Part shown: piece by piece, positions 37,874-46,900 of the stretch
How positions within the stretch are numbered: the stretch's first letter is position 1
Layout of the letters: every line of letters begins with the position of its first letter
NCBI GenBank assembly: GCA_020401865.1
Contig: JADCAS010000011.1
Span: 248,001 to 312,000, forward strand
Reading direction: 5' to 3'
From: Phenylobacterium sp.
GTDB lineage: Bacteria > Pseudomonadota > Alphaproteobacteria > Caulobacterales > Caulobacteraceae
DNA: 64,000 bases
Notes under the pieces: model-generated
What the model was told of the DNA's origin: nothing
The model's database searches: none
Seen by the model: only the letters and a program-made list of their open reading frames with translations
Program-made: the position numbers and the translations under genes

Positions 37874-38350
37874 GTGTCCGACCACGACGCCTTCGTCACC
37901 TGGACCCTCCAGCCGGACGCCGACTTCCCGAAGGGCCGCTACAGCCGCGCCCACCGGATCGCCTTCGACGGCGGCGCGGAAATCCTCGCCTCCGCCGCCC
38001 CCTCGGTGGTGGGCCGCTGGGCCGACCCGGCCGGGATCGACCCCGAGGAGATGCTGGTGGCCGCCCTCTCCAGCTGTCACATGCTGACCTTCCTGGACGT
38101 GGCGCGGCGGGCCGGCTTCGTCATTGACCGCTATGCCGACGCCGCCCGCGGCCGGATGGGCGAGGTCGCGCCGGGCCGAAAGGGCCTGGTCGAGGTGGTC
38201 CTGCGGCCGGACATCTCCTGGGTCGGCCCGGTTCCGGACGACGCCGTCCTGGACGCCCTGCACGAGGCCAGCCACGCCGCCTGCTTCATCGCCAACTCGG
38301 TGCGGTGCGAGGTCAGGGTCGAGGCGCCGTCTCCGCCAGCAGCCGGCTGA
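37874..38350 (+). CDS. OsmC-family protein
   Basis: A 158-residue member of the OsmC/Ohr fold, in which two cysteines reduce organic peroxides. Here SSCHMLTFLDVARR carries one Cys and HAACFIANS the second. The GTG start at 37874 lies 16 bases after the dehydrogenase stop. Its last 38 bases overlap vsr on the other strand. Confidence 0.85.
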   Translation: MSDHDAFVTWTLQPDADFPKGRYSRAHRIAFDGGAEILASAAPSVVGRWADPAGIDPEEMLVAALSSCHMLTFLDVARRAGFVIDRYADAARGRMGEVAPGRKGLVEVVLRPDISWVGPVPDDAVLDALHEASHAACFIANSVRCEVRVEAPSPPAAG

Positions 38351-38744
38351 GCCTCGCCTCCAGGGCCGGGTGGTCCCGCGCCTTCAGCTCGCACTCCCAG
38401 ACCGTCTCCACCCGCCAGCCGGCCTCGGCGAGGGCGGAAAGGTTGCGCGCGTCCCGCGCCCGGTTGCCGGCGACCTTGGCCGTCCAGTAGTCCCGCCGCG
38501 CCTGCGGGACCCGGCTGCCCCGGGCGCAGTCATGGCCGTGCCAGAAGCAGCCGTGGATGAAGATGACCAGCCCTCGCCCGGGCAGGATGATGTCCGGCCG
38601 CCCCGGCAGGTCGGCCCGGTGCAGGCGGTAGCGGGCGCCCAGCCGGGTCAGCAACCGGCGGACCTTCAGCTCAGGCCCGGTATCCCGCCCCTTGACCCGC
38701 CGCATGACCGCCGAGCGGGCCTGCGGGTCGAAGACGTCGGGCAC
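38313..38744 (-). CDS. vsr: Very short patch repair endonuclease
   Basis: Nicks 5' to the T of T:G mismatches arising from deaminated 5-methylcytosine. The product of about 143 residues has FDPQARSAVMRRVKGRDTGPE, the catalytic region LPGRPDIILP, and HGCFWHGHDC with zinc-type ligands. The start is GTG 38744 (VPDVFDPQ); upstream frame is antisense to cysK. Vsr genes usually accompany a cytosine-C5 methyltransferase, and one lies two genes upstream on the same strand (39761). Confidence 0.93.
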   Translation of the reverse strand: MPDVFDPQARSAVMRRVKGRDTGPELKVRRLLTRLGARYRLHRADLPGRPDIILPGRGLVIFIHGCFWHGHDCARGSRVPQARRDYWTAKVAGNRARDARNLSALAEAGWRVETVWECELKARDHPALEARLSRLLAETAPRP

Positions 38745-38748
38745 GCCT

Positions 38749-39729
38749 TCAGAGGCCGTCGAACAGGGCCGTGGAGAGGTAGCGCTCGGCGAAGGAGGGG
38801 ATGATGGCGACGATCGTCTTGCCGGCATAGTCGTCGCGATCGGCCAGGTTGAAGGCCGCCGTCAGGGCCGCGCCTGAGGAGATGCCCACCGGGATGCCCT
38901 CTTCCTTGGCGACGCGCCGGGCCATGGCGAAGCTGTCCTCGTTGGAGACCTGGATGATCTCGTCGATCACGCTGCGGTCCAGGATGGAGGGGACGAAGCC
39001 CGCGCCGATGCCCTGGATCTTGTGCGGCGCCGGGGTTCCGCCGGACAGGACCGGCGAGGCCGCCGGCTCCACCGCCACCATTTTCAGACCGGGCTTGCGG
39101 GCCTTCAGAACCTGACCCACGCCGGTGATGGTGCCGCCGGTGCCGACGCCGGAGACGACGGCGTCCACCGCCCCGTCCGTGTCGTTCCAGATCTCCTCGG
39201 CGGTGGAGACCCGGTGAATCAGGGGGTTGGCGGGGGTGTCGAACTGCTGCGGCATCACCGCGCCGGGGGTGGCCTCCACCAGCTCCCTGGCCCGGGCCAC
39301 GGCGCCGGCCATGCCGCGCTCGGCGGGGGTCAGCTCCAGCTGGGCGCCGAGCAGCAGCAGCATCTTGCGGCGCTCGATGGACATGCTCTCGGGCATGCAG
39401 AGGATCAGCTTGTAGCCCTTGGAGGCGGCGACGAAGGCCAGGGCGATGCCGGTATTGCCGCTGGTCGGCTCGATCAGGGTGGCGCCGGGCCTCAGGAGGC
39501 CCTGGGCCTCCAGGTTCTCGATCATCGAGACCCCGATCCGGTCCTTCACCGAGGCGATGGGGTTGAAGAACTCCAGCTTGGCCAGAACCCGCCCCTTGGG
39601 CTTCAGCGCCCGGGTCAGATTGGGCAGGGCCACCAGGGGGGTGTCGCCGATGGTGTCGAGGATCGACTCATAGACCTTGCCGCGGCCGGCGCGGCGGTAG
39701 CGGGCGGCGTCGTAGGGGGATCCAGCCAT
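38749..39729 (-). CDS. cysK: Cysteine synthase A
   Basis: PLP enzyme forming cysteine from O-acetylserine and sulfide. The 326 residues show [11 protein letters not shown] with the PLP lysine, [11 protein letters not shown], and [10 protein letters not shown]. Four bases separate its stop from the vsr GTG, and 31 bases separate it from the methyltransferase upstream, so all three could be one transcript. Confidence 0.95.
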   Translation of the reverse strand: MAGSPYDAARYRRAGRGKVYESILDTIGDTPLVALPNLTRALKPKGRVLAKLEFFNPIASVKDRIGVSMIENLEAQGLLRPGATLIEPTSGNTGIALAFVAASKGYKLILCMPESMSIERRKMLLLLGAQLELTPAERGMAGAVARARELVEATPGAVMPQQFDTPANPLIHRVSTAEEIWNDTDGAVDAVVSGVGTGGTITGVGQVLKARKPGLKMVAVEPAASPVLSGGTPAPHKIQGIGAGFVPSILDRSVIDEIIQVSNEDSFAMARRVAKEEGIPVGISSGAALTAAFNLADRDDYAGKTIVAIIPSFAERYLSTALFDGL

Positions 39730-39760
39730 GGCGAAGTCTCCGGAAGGTGGAGGATCGACC

Positions 39761-40942
39761 TTAGGCGCCCGCGCGACTTTGGGAAGGCGGGTTTTCGCAG
39801 GCGGGGTGCAGGTTTTCTAAACCCGGGGGGGCGGACGGGCCCGACAGCAAGGGCTCCAGCAGGGCCTCGGCCAGCCAGCGGACGGCGGGAACGCAGACCC
39901 CGTCGCCGGCCACGTGCAGGGCCGCCGAAACCCTTGGCGGCAGGACATAGCTCTCCGGCAGGCCCATCAGCCGGGCCGCCTCCCGGGGCGCCAGGAGGCG
40001 GGTGCGCACGGCGCCGTCCTCGACGACGATCACCGACTGGCGGGACGAGCCCCCCCTCGGGGTGCGCAGGCATCCGGCCAGGCCGTCGAACCGGGCTTCG
40101 GCCCTCTGGACGCTCCGGCCCTCCTCGCGCCGGGTGCGGCGGAACAGGGCGCCCACGTGACGGCCGCCCGCCGCCCTCAGGGCCTCCAGCCGCGCCGCCT
40201 GCCCAGGCGACATCATCCCGACCAGGCTTCGGGTCAGGTCGGGCGGGTTCCAGGCGACCGCCTCGTCCGGCTCCAGCAGGTCGGCGAGGCGGGTGTTGCG
40301 CCCGGCCGGCGCCTGGGGCGACCAGTCGGTCCACGCCGCCCGCGCCGCGCCCTCCAGCCGGTCCCGGGCCCGGGCCACCGCCGGGGTGACGAAGGCTCCC
40401 CCGCCCGACAGCTCCGCCGGCGCCTCGCCCCGGAAGGCGATGACGAAGAGGCGGGGCCGCGACTGGGGCGTGAAGTCGGCGGCGTCGGCCTCTATGGCCC
40501 CCACCCGGTAACCGCGTCCGGCCAGGGCGGCGCACAGGGCCGCGAAGTCCGCCCCGTCCCGGGAGGTGAGAAGACCCACCACGTTCTCCACCACGATCAG
40601 GCGCGGCGCCCGGCCGGCGTCGTCCAGGGCCTCCATCAGCCGCCAGAAGCCGAAGAAGGCTGAGGATCGCCCCCCCGACAGCCCTGCCCGGCCGCCGGCC
40701 AGGCTGAAGTCCTGGCAGGGAGAGGAGGCCCAGGCCAGGGCCGCCGGCCCCGGCAGGTCCGCGGCCGTCAGGCTCCACACATCGGCGTCGGAGAAATGCT
40801 CCCTGGCGTCTGGGAAGTTGGCGCGGTAGGCGGCCCCCTTCACCGGGTCGAAGTCATTGGCGAACAGGCAGGACCATCCCGGCCCCAGCCCCAGCCGCGC
40901 CATGCCGCCGCCCGCAAAGAATTCCAGGAAGTGCCGACTCAT
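39761..40942 (-). CDS. DNA cytosine-5 methyltransferase (Vsr-linked)
   Basis: A 393-residue C5 methyltransferase: [16 protein letters not shown] (motif I), SSPCQDFS with the catalytic Cys (IV), VVENV (VI), [10 protein letters not shown] (VIII) and a divergent motif [12 protein letters not shown] chose ATG 40942 (MSRHFLEFF); upstream codons are unlike the family. High GC matches the core genome, so it looks long resident, unlike the enzyme at 11197. No cognate endonuclease is visible; with vsr it forms an orphan methylation/repair pair. Confidence 0.9.
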   Translation of the reverse strand: MSRHFLEFFAGGGMARLGLGPGWSCLFANDFDPVKGAAYRANFPDAREHFSDADVWSLTAADLPGPAALAWASSPCQDFSLAGGRAGLSGGRSSAFFGFWRLMEALDDAGRAPRLIVVENVVGLLTSRDGADFAALCAALAGRGYRVGAIEADAADFTPQSRPRLFVIAFRGEAPAELSGGGAFVTPAVARARDRLEGAARAAWTDWSPQAPAGRNTRLADLLEPDEAVAWNPPDLTRSLVGMMSPGQAARLEALRAAGGRHVGALFRRTRREEGRSVQRAEARFDGLAGCLRTPRGGSSRQSVIVVEDGAVRTRLLAPREAARLMGLPESYVLPPRVSAALHVAGDGVCVPAVRWLAEALLEPLLSGPSAPPGLENLHPACENPPSQSRAGA

Positions 40943-40985
40943 CGGCCCAGCATAGGCGCCCGGCGGGACGGTGGCGACGGGTCGA

Positions 40986-41546
40986 TCAGGGTCCGAAGGT
41001 CCGGCGGATCGCGTCAGCCAGGCGGGCCGCGGCGACCTCTTCGGCAATCCCCAGGTCCTGGAACTCGCCCTCGGCGCACGCGTCGGCGAGCCGCTCCAGG
41101 GCCAGAAGCTCGGCGGCGAGGCGATCGAAGCTGCGGCTGGAGAGGTGCGGAAGCCGCTCGGTGAGCCGGGCGATCTGGAGACGCCGGCTCTCCGCCCGGG
41201 CGGCGCGCAGGGCCGGGTCCGTCAGGGACAGGACCCTCAGGGCGCGGCGGAAGTTCAGCGACGCGCGGTGGCTGGCGATCAGCACCGCCGCTGCCCCTGC
41301 GGCGTCCTGCACCCCCTCCAGAAGGTCGAGTTCCGATTCGGCCCAGCGCCGGTAGACCGCCAGGAAGATGGCCGGCTTGTCCCGGAAGTGGCGGTAGAAG
41401 GTCTGCGGCGCAAAACCGGCCCGCGCGGCGATCCGGTTGGTGTGGGTGGCGTCGTAGCCCGGTTCCTCGAACTCCAGCCGGGCCGCTTCCAGGAGAGCGG
41501 CGCGGGTCGCCTCGGGGCGTCGGCGGCGGGTCGGAAGCGGGACCAT
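40986..41546 (-). CDS. TetR-family transcriptional regulator
   Basis: A 186-residue repressor with an N-terminal helix-turn-helix (TRAALLEAARLEFEE and FAPQTFYRHFRDKPAIFLAVY) and a helical ligand/dimer domain. It is divergent from the alpha/beta hydrolase gene with a 20-base operator-like palindrome just before the latter. Control of that gene and of itself is the simple inference. Confidence 0.9.
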   Translation of the reverse strand: MVPLPTRRRRPEATRAALLEAARLEFEEPGYDATHTNRIAARAGFAPQTFYRHFRDKPAIFLAVYRRWAESELDLLEGVQDAAGAAAVLIASHRASLNFRRALRVLSLTDPALRAARAESRRLQIARLTERLPHLSSRSFDRLAAELLALERLADACAEGEFQDLGIAEEVAAARLADAIRRTFGP

Positions 41547-41567
41547 GCGCCTTCCTCGCCCGGGCGG

Positions 41568-41605
41568 TTGACCGAGTCAAACTCTAAGTGATATCTAGAT
41601 CACTT
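41568..41605 (+). promoter_or_regulatory. Hydrolase promoter with TetR-type operator
   Basis: TTGACC (41568-41573), 18 bases, then TATCTA (41592-41597) form a plausible promoter. The palindrome AAGTGAT-N6-ATCACTT (41586-41605) covers the -10 and ends one base before the ATG at 41607. No Shine-Dalgarno is present, so the transcript would be leaderless or nearly so. Confidence 0.6.
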
Positions 41606-41606
41606 C

Positions 41607-42461
41607 ATGGACGCCGCGATCTCCCATCCAGCGCTCGTGCAGACCCTCGAGGTCTGCGGCCTTCCCCTGGTCGTCCGGCGCAGCGGGACGGGGCCGGTGG
41701 TCGTCTGCCTCCACGCGACAGGACACGGCGCCCGGGACTTCGATCGCCTGGCCCAGAGACGGGGCGGAGCCTTCACCTTCATCGCCCTCGACTGGCCGGG
41801 CCAGGGCGACAGCCCCCGCGAAGCCGAGCCCGCGAGCGCAGGGCGCTACGCCGCGCTGGTGGGCGGCCTCCTGGAGGCCCTGGATCTGAGGGACGTGATC
41901 CTCCTCGGCAACTCCATCGGCGGCGCCGCCGCCATCCTCTGCGCTGCGAACCACGCCGACCGGGTCCGCGGTCTCGTCCTGTGCAATTCGGGCGGACTGA
42001 TCCCGCCCAACCTCTTCATCAGGATGTTCTGCCGTCACATGGCCCGACGGTTCGAAAAGGCGGCTTCAGGGGACGCCGGCTTCCCGGTGTGGTTCAGGCG
42101 ATACTACCAGCAGGTTCTGCCGCGCCCCGAGGCGGCCTGGCGCCGGGAAGAGATCGTCGCCGGCTGCGAGAAGGCCGCCCCGGTCCTGGCCGAGGCCTGG
42201 CGCAGCTTCGCCGAGCCCGATGCGGACATCCGGCCCGTGCTGCGGGGTCTGCGGATCCCCATTCTCTTCGCCTGGGGCCTGAGGGACCGGATCCTGCCCT
42301 GGTTCCTGGTCAGGGGGCTGGCCCGCCGGACCCCGGGCGCTCGGATCGCCCTGTTCGACGCCGGGCACGCGGCCTTCCTCGAGACGCCGGAGGCCTTCGA
42401 CGCCGCCTTCATGGACTTCGCCAGGAGCCTCCCGGAACGGGAGGCCCGAGCCCCGGCCTGA
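41607..42461 (+). CDS. Alpha/beta hydrolase
   Basis: A 284-residue hydrolase with the nucleophile elbow GNSIGGAA, DWPGQGDSP near the oxyanion region, an Asp in WGLRDRILPW and His in DAGHAAFLE. Typical of carboxylesterase, lactonase or meta-cleavage hydrolases; the substrate is unknown. It is divergent from a TetR regulator. Confidence 0.88.
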   Translation: MDAAISHPALVQTLEVCGLPLVVRRSGTGPVVVCLHATGHGARDFDRLAQRRGGAFTFIALDWPGQGDSPREAEPASAGRYAALVGGLLEALDLRDVILLGNSIGGAAAILCAANHADRVRGLVLCNSGGLIPPNLFIRMFCRHMARRFEKAASGDAGFPVWFRRYYQQVLPRPEAAWRREEIVAGCEKAAPVLAEAWRSFAEPDADIRPVLRGLRIPILFAWGLRDRILPWFLVRGLARRTPGARIALFDAGHAAFLETPEAFDAAFMDFARSLPEREARAPA

Positions 42462-42462
42462 C

Positions 42463-42507
42463 CCGCACCAACCTGCCGGTGGCCGAGACCATCTGCAGGC
42501 CGGGGGC
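42463..42507 (-). pseudogene. Remnant of a ybjQ C-terminus
   Basis: On the minus strand this encodes LQMVSATGRLVRVR, nearly the same as the last residues of the YbjQ protein at 44515-44832 ([13 protein letters not shown]). DNA matches over about 35 bases with only a few changes. No stop or upstream body remains; the hydrolase 3' end lies on one side and the SDR gene on the other. Confidence 0.6.
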
Positions 42508-42524
42508 GCAGGCCCGCGCCAGGC

Positions 42525-43385
42525 CTATCCCCCGACCTCGTCGAACGCCGTCTCGAGGCCGCGCTCGCGCCAACTGGAGATATCGGCCTGACGGGCGGCG
42601 ATACCCTGGTCCCACATTCCGAGGGCGTCCGCGCCCATCATCAGGCGGAGCGGCGGAGCCTCGCTGTCGACCACCGCGAACATCAGGGCGGCGGCCTTGG
42701 CGGGATCGCCCATCTGCTTGCTGTCACCGCCGTAGAGATAGTCCTCCAGGGGTGCGACGACCGGGCGGTAGATGGCCATCGGGTGTGCGGGTCGCATGTT
42801 GGCTTCGCCGGCGAACTCGGTGCGGAAGGCGCCCGGCTCGACGATGGTCACGCGTATGCCCAGGGGCGCCACTTCCTCATGAAGCGCTTCGCTCCAGCCC
42901 TCCAGGGCGAACTTGGACGCGCAGTAGGGGCCGAAGCCACCCATCGAGACGAGGCCGCCGATACTGGTGAGGTTGAGGATATGGCCGCAGCCCTGCCGGC
43001 GCATGGCCGGGAGCACGGCCCGGGCCAGCTCGGCGGCGGCGAAGAAGTTCAGCTCCATCTGCTCGCGCAGCTGCTCGGGCGCGAACTCCTCGACGGCGCC
43101 CAGGGAGCCGCGGCCGGCGATGTTGGCGAGCACATCGATCCGGCCAAACCGGGAGAGCCCCTTCGCGACGGCGGTCGCCCGCGCCGCAGCGTCGGTCAGG
43201 TCAACCGTGATGGGCAGGACGCGACCACTGTGTCTGTCCGCGAGCGCGGAGAGCCGGTCAGCCCGTCGGCCGGCCAGCACCGCCCGCTCGCCGCGCTCCA
43301 GCACGGCCCTGGCGAGCTCGAGGCCGAAGCCGGATGTCGCGCCGGTGATGAACCAGGTGCGGGTCGGGTTGTCGCTGTCGGGCAT
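42525..43385 (-). CDS. SDR-family oxidoreductase
   Basis: A 286-residue classical short-chain dehydrogenase: FITGATSGFGLELARA (cofactor loop), NIAGRGSLG, LTSIGGLVS, and the catalytic YCASKFALEG. ATG 43385 (MPDSDNP) has GGAG 6 bases upstream. Preference for NADP is suggested by AGRRADRL after strand 2. Substrate unknown; the divergent LysR gene is its likely regulator. Confidence 0.9.
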   Translation of the reverse strand: MPDSDNPTRTWFITGATSGFGLELARAVLERGERAVLAGRRADRLSALADRHSGRVLPITVDLTDAAARATAVAKGLSRFGRIDVLANIAGRGSLGAVEEFAPEQLREQMELNFFAAAELARAVLPAMRRQGCGHILNLTSIGGLVSMGGFGPYCASKFALEGWSEALHEEVAPLGIRVTIVEPGAFRTEFAGEANMRPAHPMAIYRPVVAPLEDYLYGGDSKQMGDPAKAAALMFAVVDSEAPPLRLMMGADALGMWDQGIAARQADISSWRERGLETAFDEVGG

Positions 43386-43450
43386 GGCGGGCTCCTGGGC
43401 CGGGGGGGACACACCGGAGATCGGTCATGACAGGTCATCAAACAATGGGC

Positions 43451-43483
43451 CTGAAATTGGATAAGATATGCGATACATTTCAG
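43451..43483. promoter_or_regulatory. LysR-type inverted repeat
   Basis: CTGAAAT (43451-43457) and ATTTCAG (43477-43483) are perfect 7-base arms 19 bases apart, in the SDR/LysR divergent region. AT-rich ATAAGATATG lies between and could be a -10. The repeat ends 2 bases before ATG 43486, which argues for that start. Confidence 0.5.
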
Positions 43484-43485
43484 TA

Positions 43486-44385
43486 ATGGGTCGTACCCTG
43501 CTGCAACACCTGCCCGTCGTGGTCGCCGTCGCGCGAACGCGCAGCTTCGTCCGCGCAGCTGCCGAACTCGATCTGGGCGCCTCGGCCGTCAGCCATGCGG
43601 TGCGCACTGCCGAGACGCGTCTCGGCGCCCCACTGTTTGCGCGCACCACACGCAGTGTCGCGCTGACCGAAGCGGGGGAGGTATTCATCGAGGCCGCACA
43701 GCGCGCCCTTGACGAGATCGACACCGCAGCCGAGCGAGTGGCGGCCTGGCAGCGGGACGTGACCGGCGTTCTGCGCCTCAATGTCCCGCGGATCGCCTTC
43801 GGCATGGGCCTGACTGCGATCCTCGCCGAGATGGCGCGGCGTCATCCTCGCCTTGTGGTCGAGGTGATCAGCGACGACGCCCTGGTCGATGTCGTCGCGC
43901 AGGGATTCGACGCCGGCGTAAGGCTCGGAGAGATGATCGCGCGGGACATGGTGGCGGTGCGGATGACCCCACCCTTCCGTGCAATCCTTGTCGCCTCACC
44001 GGGCTATCTGGCGGAACGCCCGGGGCCCGAATCTTTGGCCGACCTGGGGGATCACAACTGCATCGGCTTCCGCCTGCTGACCTCCGGCGCGATCTATGAC
44101 TGGGAGTTCAGGGACGGAGCCCGGGAGGTGGCGGCGCCGGTCAGCGGCACGGTGCGGGTCTCGGACGCGAGCTATGCCCGCGACCTTGCGCTCGCCGGGA
44201 TAGGCGTGGCGTACATCTACGAGCCGCTGGTGACAGACGACCTGTCCGCCGGCCGCCTTGTCGAGCTGCTCCCCGACGCTGCAATCCAGGAGCCCGGCCT
44301 CTTCCTCTATTTCCCCCGTCGCGCCGCAGAAGCCCGCAAGCTGCGCGCCTTCATCGACGTCGTGCGCGAGCTGGCCGCATCCTAG
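43486..44385 (+). CDS. LysR-family transcriptional regulator
   Basis: Winged-helix N-terminus (LPVVVAVARTRSFVRAAAEL, SAVSHAVRTAETRLGAPLFARTTR) and a periplasmic-binding-type effector domain, about 299 residues. ATG 43468 would place the start inside the inverted repeat; I prefer ATG 43486. Divergent from the SDR gene, the usual LysR/target layout. Confidence 0.9.
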   Translation: MGRTLLQHLPVVVAVARTRSFVRAAAELDLGASAVSHAVRTAETRLGAPLFARTTRSVALTEAGEVFIEAAQRALDEIDTAAERVAAWQRDVTGVLRLNVPRIAFGMGLTAILAEMARRHPRLVVEVISDDALVDVVAQGFDAGVRLGEMIARDMVAVRMTPPFRAILVASPGYLAERPGPESLADLGDHNCIGFRLLTSGAIYDWEFRDGAREVAAPVSGTVRVSDASYARDLALAGIGVAYIYEPLVTDDLSAGRLVELLPDAAIQEPGLFLYFPRRAAEARKLRAFIDVVRELAAS

Positions 44386-44514
44386 GGAACCGCCTGCGCG
44401 GACCCTGCGCACCACGCACCGGGACCGCGCCCGGCGCCTCCTGTCCTCAGGGAGAGTCTGCGGATGTCGAGGTCACGCCCCCCGGGACGGGCGGCGACGA
44501 CGGGGCCTGAGCGC

Positions 44515-44832
44515 CTACCTCAGCCGCACCGCCGTGCCGGTGGCCGAGACCATCAGCATGCTGCCGGACCCCAGGGTCTCATAGTCCAGGTCCACGCCCA
44601 CCACGGCGTCGCCGCCCCGGCGGCGGGCCTCCTCGCCCATCTCCTTCAGCGCGATCTCCCGGGCGTCCCGCATGGCCGACTCGTAAGCGCGGGAGCGGCC
44701 GCCGACGATGTCGGTGAGCCCGGCCAGGAGGTCGCGGAAGATGTTGGCCCCGATGATGGCCTCGCCCGTCACCACGCCGAGGGTCTCGGCAATCTCGCGG
44801 CCGGCGATATAGGGGGTGGTCGAGGTCAGCAT
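44515..44832 (-). CDS. ybjQ: YbjQ family (UPF0145) protein
   Basis: A 105-residue protein with the family pattern: [26 protein letters not shown], then [22 protein letters not shown], and [16 protein letters not shown]. Proposed to be heavy-metal binding or a small pentameric beta-barrel; role not established. A decayed copy of its 3' end lies at 42463, on the other side of the SDR-LysR pair. Confidence 0.9.
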   Translation of the reverse strand: MLTSTTPYIAGREIAETLGVVTGEAIIGANIFRDLLAGLTDIVGGRSRAYESAMRDAREIALKEMGEEARRRGGDAVVGVDLDYETLGSGSMLMVSATGTAVRLR

Positions 44833-45050
44833 CGGGGTCTCCGGGGTTCAGGATGCAGACTCAGATAGTCCCGGCGGGACGAAAGGGAAGATGAAGCCGC
44901 TCAGGGCGCCGGTGGCGACCTGTGGCTGGACGCAGAGGCTCCGAATCTTGACGGCGACGAGACCAGCCGGCGCCCGCGAGACCTTGACCGGACCCCGCCT
45001 CCAGGGGCTCAATCACTTTCCGGGCCGGGGGCGGCGACGGAGGAGACCTC

Positions 45051-46340
45051 ATGGTCGGACAGGGCCGCGCCCACCGCCGAAGGCGCCCGATCACCGGCCA
45101 GCGGTTCAGTCCCCTTCTGGGCGCCCTCGCGGGCGGTTTCATCCTTCTGGCGTCGGCCTGGCCCGGGGGAGCGGCCCCCCCGCCGCCGGCCCCGGCCTCC
45201 TATCCGGTCGTCGGGACGGCGCAGGACCGCTGCTACGGCGAGACCGGCGAGGTCATCGCCTGCCCTGCGGAAGGGGCCTTCCTGTCGGGCCAGGACGCCC
45301 AGCATCCCGGCCGCCGGCCCCTCTATCGCGACAATGGCGACGGCACGGTCACCGACCGGGTGACCGGCCTGGTCTGGGCCAAGGCGCCAGGCGCGCCGAT
45401 GGCCTACGCCGAGCTCGACGGCTTCGCCCGGGCAAGCCGGCTGGGGGGTCATGACGACTGGCGCGTCCCCACCATCCGCGAGCTCTTCTCCCTCATCGAT
45501 TATCGCGGCGGCTACACCGGCGATCCGCGGACCTCGCGCCCCTACATCGACGCAGCCGTCTTCGACTTCGCCTACGCCGCGGGCTCGGGCCTGGGCGACG
45601 CCGCCCACGGCCGAAGGCCCATCGACGTCCAGGAGTGGAGCGCGACCCCCTATGTCGGCCGTACCATGGGCCGCGACCAGACGGTCTTTGGCGTCAACTT
45701 CGCCGATGGCCGGATCAAGGGCTATCCGGTCATGGACCCGGCCAACCGCATGCAGACGTCCCACCGGCTGGCCCTGCGCCTGGTCCGCGGGCCCGCCTAC
45801 GGGCGCAACGACTTCCATCCCGACGCCGAGACGGTGACCGACCGGGCCAGCGGTCTCGTCTGGCAGCGGCGCGAGGCCGCAGGCGCCCTCAGCTGGGCCA
45901 GGGCCCTGGCCTACTGCGACGGCCTCTCCCTGGCCGGTCACCGGGACTGGCGCCTCCCCGACGCCAAGGAACTTCACTCCATCGTCGACTATTCCCGCAT
46001 CCCGGCCCTCGACCCGGTGTTCGCCCTGAGCGACCGGGAGGCCTACCTCTGGTCCTCCACCACCCATCTGGAGGGCCCGCCGCCCGCGACGGAACCCGGC
46101 CGCGCCTTCTCCCGGACCGGCGAGCTGGCGGTCTATGCGGCGATCGGCCCGGCGCGGGGCTATATGGAAGCGCCCCCCGGCTCCGGTCGACGCCAGTGGA
46201 TGGACGTACACGGCGCCGGCGCCCTGCGCAGCGACCCGAAGACAGCCCGCCCCGGCGCCTTTCCCGAAGGCTTCGGCCCCCAGGGCGACGACATCCGCGG
46301 CCACAACCACGTGCTTTGCGTCCGCGACCTGGCGGGGTGA
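45051..46340 (+). CDS. Exported DUF1566 (Lcl C-terminal) protein with two repeats
   Basis: A 429-residue product with a basic N-terminus and hydrophobic segment (about 22-42) that looks like a signal peptide or anchor. Two DUF1566 domains follow: DNGDGTVTDRVTGLVWAK...DWRVPTIRELFSLIDY and TVTDRASGLVWQRR...DWRLPDAKELHSIVDY. These C-type-lectin-like domains occur in secreted or surface proteins. TTGACC lies 67 bases before the ATG and GGAGGAG precedes it. Ligand unknown. Confidence 0.85.
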   Translation: MVGQGRAHRRRRPITGQRFSPLLGALAGGFILLASAWPGGAAPPPPAPASYPVVGTAQDRCYGETGEVIACPAEGAFLSGQDAQHPGRRPLYRDNGDGTVTDRVTGLVWAKAPGAPMAYAELDGFARASRLGGHDDWRVPTIRELFSLIDYRGGYTGDPRTSRPYIDAAVFDFAYAAGSGLGDAAHGRRPIDVQEWSATPYVGRTMGRDQTVFGVNFADGRIKGYPVMDPANRMQTSHRLALRLVRGPAYGRNDFHPDAETVTDRASGLVWQRREAAGALSWARALAYCDGLSLAGHRDWRLPDAKELHSIVDYSRIPALDPVFALSDREAYLWSSTTHLEGPPPATEPGRAFSRTGELAVYAAIGPARGYMEAPPGSGRRQWMDVHGAGALRSDPKTARPGAFPEGFGPQGDDIRGHNHVLCVRDLAG

Positions 46341-46389
46341 GGGCGGGTCGGCGGGCGTGCGGTGACTGCCCCCGCCGCGGCCGACGGCG

Positions 46390-46707
46390 GTGGCGTCGTG
46401 TCCCTCCCCTCATGGCGCCGACAAGTGCGAGGCCGCGTTCGCGCGCCGCCTTGATCGCCTGTCGCGCCAGGTCCAGCGCTTGGAGCGCGACCTTGGCGTC
46501 ACCGCAGAGACACTGGCCCTCTTCGTCCGGTTCTGGCTGACGATCACGCCGCCTTTGCCGAACGAGGCCCAGGCGTCGGCGCAAGCCAAGGGGCGTGAGC
46601 GTTACGAGGGTTTCATCGAGACGCTCGGAAGGCGGCTGCAGAAGGGGCAGAGCTTCCTGAGGGAGATTCCGGACGACATCCGCGGCGGGGACGCACCAGA
46701 TAGCTAA
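46390..46707 (+). CDS. Hypothetical protein resembling mobile-element/plasmid-borne genes
   Basis: A 105-codon frame whose residues 19-105 (RLDRLSRQVQRLERDLGVTA, FVRFWLTITPPLP, AKGRERYEGFIETLGRRL) have a natural composition and resemble small proteins I associate with plasmids and conjugative elements of sphingomonads and caulobacters. The start (GTG 46390) is uncertain and the N-terminus may be truncated. Function unknown. Confidence 0.55.
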   Translation: MASCPSPHGADKCEAAFARRLDRLSRQVQRLERDLGVTAETLALFVRFWLTITPPLPNEAQASAQAKGRERYEGFIETLGRRLQKGQSFLREIPDDIRGGDAPDS

Positions 46708-46709
46708 GA

Positions 46710-46724
46710 TGCCATTCGGAATGG
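46710..46724. repeat. 15-base perfect palindrome
   Basis: GCCATTC-G-GAATGGC lies 3 bases after the stop of the preceding frame. It may be part of a mobile-element end or a small hairpin; no T-run follows. Confidence 0.4.
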
Positions 46725-46900
46725 CCTATGCTGTTCCGCTCGGCGCCCTCATCTCGGTCATTGCTGACGATTCTCCAAACGCCCAAAGCCGACATTTTTG
46801 TTGAAGTTGGGACTCCAGCGGAGTTGGATAATTCGGAAAGGTTCTGGCCAGGCCGAGCTCCTACCGATGCTCGATCAGCTCTGGCTGATTTCGGGCTGGG

